From positions 1,116,001 to 1,180,000 of the forward strand of contig NC_134126.1 of NCBI RefSeq assembly GCF_040939455.1: a stretch of DNA of 64,000 nucleotides. Reading direction: 5' to 3'. The stretch is from Microcebus murinus (taxonomy: Eukaryota; Chordata; Mammalia; Primates; Cheirogaleidae). This document shows positions 36,349-49,020 of the stretch, one piece after another (the stretch's first letter is position 1; each line of letters opens with the position of its first letter). A program made the position numbers and the translations under genes. The notes under the pieces are model-generated. The model saw nothing but the letters and a program-made list of their open reading frames with translations. It made no database searches and had not been told where the DNA came from.

Positions 36349-39300
36349 GGGTGAGTGGACACAGCCAGATCCGCACTGCGTCCTGCCTGCCCGTCTCCCG
36401 TAGGTGAGTGGACACAGCCAGATCCGCACTGCGCGCTGCCTGCCCGTCTGTCGTGGGCGAGTGGACACAGCCATATCCGCACTACGCCCTGCCTGACCGT
36501 CTGCCGTGGGTGAGTGGACACAGCCAGATCCACACTGCTCCCTGCCTGCCCGTCTGCTGTGGGCGAGCGGACACAGCCAGATCCGCACTGCGCCCTGCCT
36601 GACCGTCTACCGTTGGTGAGTGGACACAGCCAGATCCGCACTGCGCCCTGCCTGCCCGTCTGCTGTGGGTGAGTGGACACAGCCAGATCCGCACTGCGCC
36701 CTGCCTGCCCGTCTACCGTGGGCGAGTGGACACAGCCAGATCCACACTGCGCCCTGCCTGACCTTCTGCGTGGGTGAGTGGACACAGCCAGATCCGCACT
36801 GCGCCCTGCCTACCCTTCTGCCGTGGGTGAGTGAACACAGCCAGATCCGCACTGCGCCCTGTCTGCCCGTCTCTCGTCAGTGAGTGGACACAGCCAGATC
36901 CGCACTGCGCCCTGACTGCCCTTCTGCCGTGGGTGAGTGGACACAGCCAGATCCGCACTGCGCCCTGCCTGACCGTCTGCCGTGTGTGAGTGGACACAGC
37001 CAGATCCGCACTGCGCCCTGCCTGCCCGTCTCCCGTGGGTGAGTGGACACAGCCAGATCCGCACTGCGCCCTGCCTGATCATCTGCCGTGGGTGAGTGGA
37101 CACAGCCAGATCCGCACTGCGCCCTGCCTGACCGCCTTCCGTGGGTGAGTGGACACAGCCAGATCCGCACTGCCCCCTGCCTGCCCGTCTTCCGGAGGCG
37201 AGTGGACACAGCCAGATCCGCACTGCGCCCTGCCTGCCCTTCTGCCGTGGGTGAGTGGACACAGCCAGATCCACACTGCGCCCTGCCTGCCCGTCTGCCG
37301 TGGGTGAGTGGACACAGCCAGATCCGCACTGCGCCCTGCCTGCCCGTCTCCCGTGGGTGAGTGGACACAGCCAGATACGCACTGCGCCCTGCCTGCCCGT
37401 CTCCCGTGGGTGAGTGGACACAGCCAGATCCGCACTGCGCGCTGTCTGCCCGTCTGTCGTGGGCGAGTGGACACAGCCATATCCGCACTACGCCCTGCCT
37501 TACCGTCTGCCGTGGGTGAGTGGACACAGCCAGATCCACACTGCGCCCTGCCTGCCCGTCTGCCGTGGGCGAGCGGACACAGCCAGATCCGCACTGCGCC
37601 CTGCCTGACCGTCTACCGCAGGTGAGTGGACACAGCCAGATCCGCACTGCGCCCTGCCTGCCCGTCTACCGTGGGCGAGTGGACACAGCCAGATCCGCAC
37701 TGCACCCTGCCTGACCGTCTGCTGTGGGTGAGTGGACACAGCCAGATCCACACTGCGCCCTGCCTGCCCCTCTGCTGTGGGCGAGTGGACACAGCCAGAT
37801 CCGCACTGCGCCCTGCCTGACCGTCTGCCATGGGTGAGTGGACACAGCCAGATCCGCACTGTGCCCTGCCTGACCGCCTGCCGTGGGTGAGTGGACACAG
37901 CCAGATCCGCACTGCGCCCTGCCTGCCCGTCTCCCGTGGGCGAGTGGACACAGCCAGATCCGCATTGCGCCCTGCCTGCCCTTCTGCCGTGGGTGAGTGG
38001 ACACAGCCAGATCTGCACTGCGCCCTGCCTGACCGTCTGCCGTGGGTGAGTAGACACAGCCAGATCCACATTGCGCCCTGCCTGCCCGTCTGCCGTGGGT
38101 GAGTGGACACAGCCAGATCCGCACTGCGCCCTACCTGCCCGTCTCCCGTGGGCGAGTGGACACAGCCCGTTCCGCACTGCGCTCTGCCTGCCCGTCTGCC
38201 GTGGGTGAGTGGACACAGCCAGATCCGCACTGCGCCCTGCCTGACCGTCTGCCGTGGGTGAGTGGACACAGCCAGATCCGCACTGCGCCCTGCCTGCCTG
38301 TCTGCCGTGGGTGAGTGGACACAGCCAGATCCGCACTGCGCCCTGCCTGACCGTCTGACGTGGGTGAGTGGACACAGCCAGATCCGCACTGCGCCCTGCC
38401 TGCCCCTCTGCCGTGGGCGAGTGGACACAGCCAGATCCGCACTGCGCCCTGTCTGACCGTCTGCCGTGGGTGAGTGGACACAGCCAGATCCGCACTGCGC
38501 CCTGCCTGCCCGTCTCCCGTGGGCGAGTGGACACAGCCAGATCCGCACTGCGCCCTACCTGCCCGTATCCCATGGGTGAGTGGACACAGCCAGATCCGCA
38601 CTGCACCCTGCCTGACCGTCCTTCGTGGGTGAGTGGACACCGCCAGATCCGCACTGCGCCCTGCCTGCCTGTCTCCCGTGGGTGAGTGGACACAGCCAGA
38701 TCCGCACTGCGCCCTTCCTGCCCGTCTCCCGTCAGTGAGTGGACACAGCCAGATCCGCACTGCGCCCTGCCTGCCCTTCTGCCGTGGGTGAGTGAACACA
38801 GCCAGATCCGCACTGCGCCCTGTCTGCCCGTCTCTCGTCAGTGAGTGGACACAGCCAGATCCGCACTGCGCCCTGCCTGCCCTTCTGCCGTGGGTGAGTG
38901 GACACAGCCAGATCCGCACTGCGCCCTGCCTGACCGTCTGCCGTGTGTGAGTGGACACAGCCAGATCCGCACTGCGCCCTGCCTGCCCGTCTCCCGTGGG
39001 TGAGTGGACACAGCCAGATCCGCACTGCGCCCTGCCTGACCGTCTGCCGTGGGTGAGTGGACACAGCCAGATCCGCACTGCGCCCTGCCTGCCCGTCTTC
39101 CGGAGGCGATTGGACACAGCCAGATCCGCACTGCGCCCTGCCTGCCCTTCTGCCGTGGGTGAGTGGACACAGCCAGATCCGCACTGTGCCCTGCCTGACC
39201 TTCTGCCGTGCGTGTGTGGACACAGCCAGATCCACACTGTGCCCTGCCTGCCCGTCTGCCGTGGGTGAGTGGACACAGCCAGATCCGCACTGCGCCCTGC

Positions 39301-41259
39301 CTGCCCGTCTCCCGTGGGTGAGTGGACACAGCCAGATCCGCACTGCGTCCTGCCTGCCCATCTCCCGTAGGTGAGTGGACACAGCCAGATCCGCACTGCG
39401 CGCTGCCTGCCCGTCTGTCGTGGGCGAGTGGACACAGCCATATCCGCACTACGCCCTGCCTGACCGTCTGCCGTGGGTGAGTGGACACAGCCAGATCCAC
39501 ACTGCGCCCTGCCTGCCCGTCTACCGTGGGCGAGTGGACACAGCCAGATCCGCACTGCACCCTGCCTGACCGTCTGCTGTGGGTGAGTGGACACAGCCAG
39601 ATCCACACTGCGCCCTGCCTGCCCCTATGCTGTGGGCGAGTGGACACAGCCAGATCCGCACTGCGCCCTGCCTGACCGTCTGCCGTGGGTGAGTGGACAC
39701 AGCCAGATCCGCACTGCGCCCTGCCTGACCGCCTGCCGTGGGTGAGTAGACACAGCCAGATCCGCACTGCGCCCTGCCTGCCCGTCTCCCGTGGGCGAGT
39801 GGACACAGCCAGATCCGCACTGCGCCCTGCCTGACCGTCTCCCGTGGGTGAGTGGACACAGCCAAATCCGCACTGCGCCCTGCCTGCCCGTCTCCCGTGG
39901 GTGAGTGGACACAGCCAGATCCGCACTGCGCCCTGCCTGCCCGTCTTCCGGAGGCGATTGGACACAGCCAGATCCGCACTGCGCCCTGCCTGCCCTTCTG
40001 CCGTGGGTGAGTGGACACAGCCAGATCCGCACTGTGCCCTGCCTGACCTTCTGCCGTGGGTGTGTGGACACAGCCAGATCCACACTGTGCCCTGCCTGCC
40101 CGTCTGCCGTGGGTGAGTGGACACAGCCAGATCCGAACTGCGCCCTGCCTGCCCGTCTCCCGTGGGTGAGTGGACACAGCCAGATCCGCACTGCGTCCTG
40201 CCTGCCCGTCTCCCGTAGATGAGTGGACACAGCCAGATCCGCACTGCGCGCTGCCTGCCCGTCTGTCGTGGGCGAGTGGACACAGCCATATCCGCACTAC
40301 GCCCTGCCTGACCGTCTGCCGTGGGTGAGTGGACACAGCCAGATCCACACTGCTCCCTGCCTGCCCGTCTGCTGTGGGAGAGCGGACACAGCCAGATCCG
40401 CCCTGCGCCCTGCCTGACCGTCTACCGTAGGTGAGTGGACACAGCCAGATCCGCACTGCGCCCTGCCTGCCCGTCTACCGTGGGCGAGTGGACACAGCCA
40501 GATCCGCACTGCACCCTGCCTGACCGTCTGCTGTGGGTGAGTGGACACAGCCAGATCCACACTGCGCCCTGCCTGCCCCTATGCTGTGGGCGAGTGGACA
40601 CAGCCAGATCCGCACTGCGCCCTGCCTGACCGTCTGCCGTGGGTGAGTGGACACAGCCAGATCCACACTGCGCCCTGCCTGCCCCTATGCTGTGGGCGAG
40701 TGGACACAGCCAGATCCGCACTGCGCCCTGCCTGACCGTCTGCCGTGGGTGAGTGGACACAGCCAGATCCGCACTGCGCCCTGCCTGACCGCCTGCCGTG
40801 GGTGAGTAGACACAGCCAGATCCGCACTGCGCCCTGCCTGCCCGTCTCCCGTGGGCGAGTGGACACAGCCAGATCCGCATTGCGCCCTGCCGGCCCTTCT
40901 GCCGTGGGTGAGTGGACACAGCCAGATCCGCACTGCGCCCTGCCTGCCCGTCTCCCGTCAGTGAGTGGACACAGCCAGATCCGCACTGCACCCTACCTGC
41001 CCGTCTCCCGTGGGCGAGTGGACACAGCCCGTTCCGCAATGCGCTCTGCCTGCCCGTCTGCCGTGGGTGAGTGGACACAGCCAGATCCGCACTGCGCCCT
41101 GCCTGACCGTCTGCCGTGGGTGAGTGGACACAGCCAGATCCGCACTGCGCCCTGCCTGACCGTCTGCCGTGGGTGAGTGGACACAGCCAGATCCGCACTG
41201 CGCCCTGCCTGCCCGTCTCCCGTGGGCGAGTGGACACAGCCAGATCCGCACTGCGCCCT
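36349..41259. repeat. Satellite block C (~4.9 kb), copy 2
   Basis: Second copy of 24,850-29,760. The match ends at about 41,226-41,262, where the sequence switches to a copy of the monomers found around 31,650, giving a visible exchange junction. Confidence 0.9.
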
Positions 41260-43800
41260 GCCTGACCGTCTGCTGTGGGTGAGTGGACACAGCAAGATCC
41301 GCACTGCGCCCTGCCTGCCCGTCTCCCGTGGGTGAGTGGACAGAGCCAGATCCACACTGCGCCGTTCCTGCCCGTCTGCCGTGGGCGAGTGGACACTGCC
41401 AGATCCGCACTGCGCCCTGCCTGACCGTCTCCCGTGGGTGAGTGGACATAGCCAAATCCGCACTGCGCCCTGCCTGCCCGTCTCCCGTGGGTGAGTGGAC
41501 ACAGCCAGATCCGCACTGCGCCCTGCCTGCCCGTCTTCCGGAGGCGATTGGACACAGCCAGATCCGCACTGCGCCCTGCCTGCCCTTCTGCCGTGGGTGA
41601 GTGGACACAGCCAGATCCGCACTGTGCCCTGCCTGACGTTCTGCCGTGGGTGTGTGGACACAGCCAGATCCACACTGTGCCCTGCCTGCCCGTCTGCCGT
41701 GGGTGAGTGGACACAGCCAGATCCGCACTGCGCCCTGCCTGCCCGTCTCCCGTGGGTGAGTGGACACAGCCAGATCCGCACTGCGTCCTGCCTGCCCGTC
41801 TCCCGTAGATGAGTGGACACAGCCAGATCCGCACTGCGCGCTGCCTGCCCGTCTGTCGTGGGCGAGTGGACACAGCCATATCCGCACTACGCCCTGCCTG
41901 ACCGTCTGACGTGGGTGAGTGGACACAGCCAGATCCACACTGCTCCCTGCCTGCCCGTCTGCTGTGGGAGTGCGGACACAGCCAGATCCGCACTGCGCCC
42001 TGCCTGACCGTCTACCGTAGGTGAGTGGACACAGCCAGATCCGCACTGCGCCCTGCCTGCCCGTCTACCGTGGGCGAGTGGACACAGCCAGATCCGCACT
42101 GCACCCTGCCTGACCGTCTGCTGTGGGTGAGTGGACACAGCCAGATCCACACTGCGCCGGGCCTGCCCCTATGCTGTGGGCGAGTGGACACAGCCAGATC
42201 CGCACTGCGCCCTGCCTGACCGCCTGCCGTGGGTGAGTAGACACAGCCAGATCCGCACTGCGCTCTGCCTGCCCGTCTCCCGTGGGCGAGTGGACACAGC
42301 CAGATCCGCATTGCGCCCTGCCTGCCCTTCTGCCGTGGGTGAGTGGACACAGCCAGATCCGCACTGCGCCCTGCCTGCCCGTCTCCCGTCAGTGAGTGGA
42401 CACAGCCAGATCCGCACTGCGCCCTACATGCCCGTCTCCCGTGGGCGAGTGGACACAGCCCGTTCCGCACTGCGCTCTGCCTGCCCGTCTGCCGTGGGTG
42501 AGTGGACACAGCCAGATCCGCACTGCGCCCTGCCTGACCGTCTGCCGTGGGTGAGTGGACACAGCCAGATCCGCACTGCGCCCTGCCTGCCTGTCTGCCG
42601 TGGGTGAGTGGACACAGCCAGATCCGCACTGCGCCCTGCCTGACCGTCTGACGTGGGTGAGTGGACACAGCCAGATCCGCACTGCGCCCTTCCTGCCCCT
42701 CTGCCGTGGGCGATTGGACACAGCCAGATCCGCACTGCGCCCTGCCTGACCGTCTGCCGTGGGTGAGTGGACACAGCCAGATCCGCACTGCGCCCTGCCT
42801 GCCCGTCTCCCGTGGGCGAGTGGACACAGCCAGATCCGCACTGCGCCCTGCCTGCCCGTCTCCCCTGGGCGAGTGGACACAGCCAGATCCGCACTGCGCC
42901 CTGCCTGACCGTCTGCCGTGGCGAGTGGACACAGCCAGATCCGCACTGTGCCCTGCCTGACCGCCTGCCGTGGGTGAGTGGACACAGCCAGATCCGCACT
43001 GCGCCCTGCCTGCCCGTCTGCCGTGGGTGAGTGGACACAGCCAGATCCGCACTGCGCCCTACCTGCCCGTCTCCCGTGGGTTAGTGGACACAGCCAGATC
43101 CGCACTGCACCCTGCCTGACCGTCCTTCGTGGGTGAGTGGACACCGCCAGATCCGCACTGCGCCCTGCCTGCCCGTCTCCCGTGGGTGAGTGGACACAGC
43201 CAGATCCGCACTGCGCCCTGCCTGCCCGTCTCCCATCAGTGAGTGGACACAGCCAGATCCGCACTGCGCCCTGCCTGACCGTCTCGCGTGGGTGAGTGGA
43301 CACAGCCAGATCCGCACTGCGCGCTGCCGGCCCGTCTCCCGTGGGCGAGTGGACACAGCCAGATCCGCACTGCGCCCTGTCTGCCCGCTGTCGTGGGCGA
43401 GTGGACACAGCCAAATCCGCACTGCACCCTGCCTGACCGTCTGCCGTCGGTGAGTGGACACAGCCAGATCCACACTGCGCCCTGCCTGCCCGTCTGCCGT
43501 GGGCGAGTGGAGACAGCCAGATCCGCACTGCGCACTGCCTGACCGTCTGCCGTGGGTGATTCGACACAGCCAGATCCGCACTGCGCCCTGCCTGACCGCC
43601 TGCTGTGGGTGAGTGGACACAGCCAGATCCGCACTGCGCCCTGCCTGCCCGTCTCCCGTGGGTGAGTGGACACAGCCAGATCCACACTGCGCCCTGCCTG
43701 ATCGTCTGCTGTGGGTGAGTGGACACAGCAAGATCCGCACTGCGCCCTGCCTGCCCCTATGCTGTGGGCGAGTGGACACAGCCAGATCCGCACTGCGCCC
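41242..43800. repeat. Satellite block D, copy 3 (shortened)
   Basis: Offset from 31,650-34,740 is 9,592 bp, then 9,433, then 9,061. The steps equal losses of three monomers (~42,200) and seven monomers (~42,880); the latter lies next to a 52-bp monomer (gccgtggcgagtgg). Confidence 0.85.
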
Positions 43801-45365
43801 TGCCTGACCGTCTGCCGTGGGTGAGTGGACACAGCCAGATCTGCACTGCGCCCTGCCTGACCGCCTGCCGTGGATGAGTGGACACAGCCAGATCAGCACT
43901 GCGCCCTGCCTTCCCGTCTCCCGTGGGCGAGTGGAAACAGCCCGATCCGCACTGCGCTCTGCCTGCCCGTCTGCCGTGGGTGAGTGGACACAGCCAGATC
44001 CGCACTGCTCCCTGCCTGCCCGTCTCCCGTCAGTGAGTGGACACAGCCATATTCGCACTGCGCCCTGCCTGCCCGTCTCCCGTGGGTGAGTGGACACAGC
44101 CATATCCGCACTGCGCGCTGCCTGCCCGTCTCCCATGGGCGAGTGGACACAGCCAGATCCGCACTGCGCCCTGCCTGCCCGTCTGTCATGGGCGAGTGGA
44201 CACAGCCAGATCCGCACTGCGCCCTGCCTGACCGTCTGCCGTCGGTGAGTGGACACAGCCAGATCCACACTGCGCCCTGCCTGCCCGTCTGCCGTGGGCG
44301 AGTGAACACAGCCAGATCCGCACTGTGCACTGCCTGACCGTCTGCCGTGGGTGAGTGGACACAGCCAGATCCGCACTGCGCCTTGCCTGACCGCCTGCCG
44401 TGGGTGAGTGGACACAGCCAGATCCACACTGCGCCCTTCCTGCCCGTCTGCCGTGGGCGAGAGGACACAGCCAGATCCGCACTGCGCACTGCCTGACCGT
44501 CTGCCGTGGGTGAGTGGACACAGCCAGATCCGTACTGCGCCCTGCATAACCGCCTGCCGTGGGTGAGTGGACACAGCAAGGGCCGCACTGCGCCTTGCCT
44601 GCCCGTCTCCCGTGGGCGACTGGACACAGCCAGATCCTCACTGCGCCCTGCCTGCCCTTCTGCCGTGGGTGAGTGGACACAGCCAGATCCGCACTGCGCC
44701 CTGCCTGACCGTCTGCCGTGGGTGAGTGGACACAGCCAGATCCGCACTGCGCCCTGCCTGACTGCTTGCCGTGGGTGAGTGGACACAGCCAGATCCGCAC
44801 AGCGCCCTGCCTGACCGCCTGCCGTGGGTGAGTGGACACAGCCAGATCCACACTGCGCTCTGCCTGCTCGTCTGCCGTGGGTTAGTGGACATAGCCAGAT
44901 CCACACAGCACCGTCTCTGCCCATCTTCCGTGGGTGAGTGGACACAGCCGGATCTGCACTGCGCCCTGCCTGACCGTCTGCCGTGGGTGAGTGGACACAG
45001 CCAGATCCGCACTGCGCCGTTCCTGCCCGTCTGCCGTGGGCGAGTGGACACTGCCAGATCCGCACTGCGCACTGCCTGACCGTCTGCCGTGGGTGAGTGG
45101 ACACAGCCAGATCCGCACTGCGCCCTGCCTAACCGCCTGCCGTGGGTGAGTGGACACAGCAAGATCCGCACTGCGCCTTGCCTGCCCGTCTCCCGTGGGC
45201 GAGTGGACACAGCCACATCCGCACTGCGCCTTTCCTGCCCTTCTGCCGTGGGTGAGTGGACACAGCCAGATCCGCACTGCGCCCTGCCTGACCGTCTACC
45301 GTGGGTGAGTGGACACAGCCAGATCCGCACTGCTCCCTGCCTGACTGCTTGCCGTGGGTGAGTGG
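43025..45365. repeat. Satellite block E, copy 1
   Basis: The block recurs at 46,150-49,020 with offsets of 3,126, then 3,337, then 3,655 bp. Shared landmarks include gtgggttagtgg, catattcgcactgcgcc, the taaccgcctgcc monomers, and tggacatagcc followed by cacagcacc. Confidence 0.82.
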
Positions 45366-46149
45366 ACACAGCCAGATCCGCACTGCGCCCTGCGTGTCCG
45401 CCTGCCGTGGGTGAGTGGACACAGCCAGATCCGCACTGCGCCCTGCCTGCCCGTCTCCAGTGGGTGAGTGAACACAGCCAGATCCGCACTGCAGCTTGAC
45501 TGTCTGTCTCCCGTCAGTGAGTGGACACAGCCAGATCCGCACTGCGCCCTGCCTGCCCGTCTCCCGTGGGTGAGTGGACACAGCCGGATCCGCACTGCGC
45601 GCTGCCTGCCCCTCTGCCGTGGGCGAGTGGACACAGCCAGATCCGCACTGCGCCCTGTCTGACCGTCTGCCGTGGGTGAGTGGACACAGCCAGATCCGCA
45701 CTGCGCCCTGCCTGCCCGTCTCCCGTGGGCGAGTGGACACAGCCAGATCCGCACTGCGCCCTACCTGCCCGTATCCCATGGGTGAGTGGACACAGCCAGA
45801 TCCGCACTGCACCATTCCTGCCCGTCTCCCGTCAGTGAGTGGACACAGCCAGATCCGCACTGCGCCCTGCCTGCCCGTCTCCCGTGGGTGAGTGGACACA
45901 GCCAGATCCGCACTGCGCCCTTCCTGCCCGTCTCCCGTCAGTGAGTGGACACAGCCAGATCCGCACTGCGCCCTGCCTGCCCGTCTCCCGTGGGTGAGTG
46001 GACACAGCCAGATCCGCACTGCGCCCTTCCTGCCCGTCTCCCGTCGGTGAGTGGACACAGCCAGATCCGCACTGCGCCCTGCCTGCCCGTCTCCCGTGGA
46101 CGAGTGGACACAGCCAGATCCGCACTGCGCCCTGCCTGCCCGACTGCCA

Positions 46150-49020
46150 TGGGTGAGTGGACACAGCCAGATCCGCACTGCGCCCTACCTGCCCGTCTCC
46201 CGTGGGTTAGTGGACACAGCCAGATCCGCACTGCACCCTGCCTGACCGTCCTTCGTGGGTGAGTGGACACCGCCAGATCCGCACTGCGCCCTGCCTGCCC
46301 GTCTCCCGTGGGTGAGTGGACACAGCCAGATCCGCACTGCCCCCTGCCTGCCCGTCTCCCGTCAGTGAGTGGACACAGCCAGATCCGCACTGCGCCCTGC
46401 CTGACCGTCTCGCGTGGGTGAGTGGACACAGCCACATCCGCACTGCGCGCTGCCTGCCCGTCTCCCGTGGGCGAGTGGACACAGCCAGATCCGCACTGCG
46501 CCCTGTCTGCCCGCTGTCGTGGGCGAGTGGACACAGCCAAATCCGCACTGCGCCCTGCCTGACCGTCTGCCGTCGGTGAGTGGACACAGCCAGATCCACA
46601 CTGCGCCCTGCCTGCCCGTCTGCCGTGGGCGAGTGGAGACAGCCAGATCCGCACTGCGCACTGCCTGACCGTCTGCCGTGGGTGAGTCGACACAGCCAGA
46701 TCCGCACTGCGCCCTGCCTGACCGCCTGCTGTGGGTGAGTGGACACAGCCAGATCCGCACTGCGCCCTGCCTGCCCGTCTCCCGTGGGTGAGTGGACACA
46801 GCCAGATCCACACTGCGCCCTGCCTGACCGTCTGCCGTGGGCGAGTGGACACAGCCAGATCCGCACTGCGCCCTGCCTACCGTCTGCTGTGGGTGAGTGG
46901 ACACAGCAAGATCCGCACTGCGCCCTGCCTGCCCCTATGCTGTGGGCGAGTGGACACAGCCAGATCCGCACTGCGCCCTGCCTGACCGTCTGCCGTGGGT
47001 GAGTGGACACAGCCAGATCTGCACTGCGCCCTGCCTGACCGCCTGCCGTGGATGAGTGGACACAGCCAGATCCGCACTGCGCCCTGCCTGCCCGTCTCCC
47101 GTGGGCGAGTGGACACAGCCAGATCCGCACTGCGCCCTGCCTGCCCTTCTGCCATGGGTGAGTGATCACAGCCAGATCCGCACTGCGCCCTGCCTGCCCG
47201 TCTCCCGTCAGTGAGTGGACACAGCCAGATCCGCACTGCGCCCTACCTGCCCGTCTCCCGTGGGCGAGTGGAAACAGCCCGATCCGCACTGCGCTCTGCC
47301 TGCCCGTCTGCCGTGGGTGAGTGGACACAGCCAGATCCGCACTGCGCCCTGCCTGCCCGTCTCCCGTCAGTGAGTGGACACAGCCATATTCGCACTGCGC
47401 CCTGCCTGCCCGTCTCCCGTGGGTGAGTGGACACAGCCATATCCGCACTGCGCGCTGCCTGCCCGTCTCCCATGGGCGAGTGGACACAGCCAGATCCGCA
47501 CTGCGCCCTGCCTGCCCGTCTGTCATGGGCGAGTGGACACAGCCAGATCCGCACTGCGCCCTGCCTGAACGTCTGCCGTCGGTGAGTGGACACAGCCAGA
47601 TCCACACTGCGCCCTGCCTGCCCGTCTGCCGTGGGCGAGTGAACACAGCCAGATCCGCACTGTGCACTGCCTGACCGTCTGCCGTGGGTGAGTGGACACA
47701 GCCAGATCCGCACTGCGCCTTGCCTGACCGCCTGCCGTGGGTGAGTGGACACAGCCAGATCCACACTGCGCCCTTCCTGCCCGTCTGCCGTGGGCGAGTG
47801 GACACAGCCAGATCCGCACTGCGCACTGCCTGACCGTCTGCCGTGGGTGAGTGGACACAGCCAGATCCGTACTGCGCCCTGCATAACCGCCTGCCGTGGG
47901 TGAGTGGACACAGCAAGGTCCGCACTGCGCCTTGCCTGCCCGTCTCCCGTGGGCGACTGGACACAGCCAGATCCTCACTGCGCCCTGCCTGCCCTTCTGC
48001 CGTGGGTGATTGGACACAGCCAGATCCGCACTGCGCCCTGCCTGACCGTCTGCCGTGGGTGAGTGGACACAGCCAGATCCGCACTGCGCCCTGCCTGACT
48101 GCTTGCCGTGGGTGAGTGGACACAGCCAGATCCGCACAGCGCCCTGCCTGACCGCCTGCCGTGGGTGAGTGGACACAGCCAGATCCACACTGCGCTCTGC
48201 CTGCTCCTCTGCCGTGGGTTAGTGGACATAGCCAGATCCACACAGCACCATCTCTGCCCATCTTCCGTGGGTGAGTGGACACAGCCGGATCCGCACTGCG
48301 CCCTGCCTGACCGTCTGCCGTGGGCGAGTGGATACAGCCAGATCCGCACTGCGCCCTGTATGACCGTCTGCCGTGGGTGAGTGGACACAGCCAGATCCGC
48401 ACTGCGCGCTGCCTGCCCCTCTCACGTGGGTGAGTGGACACAGCCAGATCCGCACTGCGCCTTGCCTGCCCGTCTCCCGTGGGCGAGCGGACACATCTAG
48501 ATCCGCACTGCGCCCTGCCTGCCCGTCTCCCATGGTTGACTGGACACAGCCAGATCCGCACTGCGCCCTGCCTGCCCGTCTCCCGTGGGTGAGTGGACAC
48601 AGCCAGATCCGCACTGCGCCCTGCCTGCCCGTCTCCCGTGGGTGTGTGGACAGAGCCAGATCCACACTGCGCCGTGCCTGCCCGTCTGCCGTGGGCGAGT
48701 GGACACTGCCAGATCCGCACTGCGCACTGCCTGACCGTCTGCCGTGGGTGAGTGGACACAGCCAGATCCGCACTGCGCCCTGCCTAACCGCCTGCCGTGG
48801 GTGAGTGGACACAGCAAGATCCGCACTGCGCCTTGCCTGCCCGTCTCCCGTGGGCGAGTGGACACAGCCACATCCGCACTGCGCCTTTCCTGCCCTTCTG
48901 CCGTGGGTGAGTGGCCACAGCCAGATCCGCACTGCGCCCTGCCTGACCGTCTACCGTGGGTGAGTGGACACAGCCAGATCCGCACTGCGCCCTGCCTGAC
49001 TGCTTGCCGTGGGTGAGTGG
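46150..49020. repeat. Satellite block E, copy 2
   Basis: Second copy of 43,025-45,365, with about six extra monomers inserted around 48,370-48,690. A partial third version, with shared catattcgcac and gcataaccgcc variants, lies at about 53,200-54,200. Confidence 0.82.
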
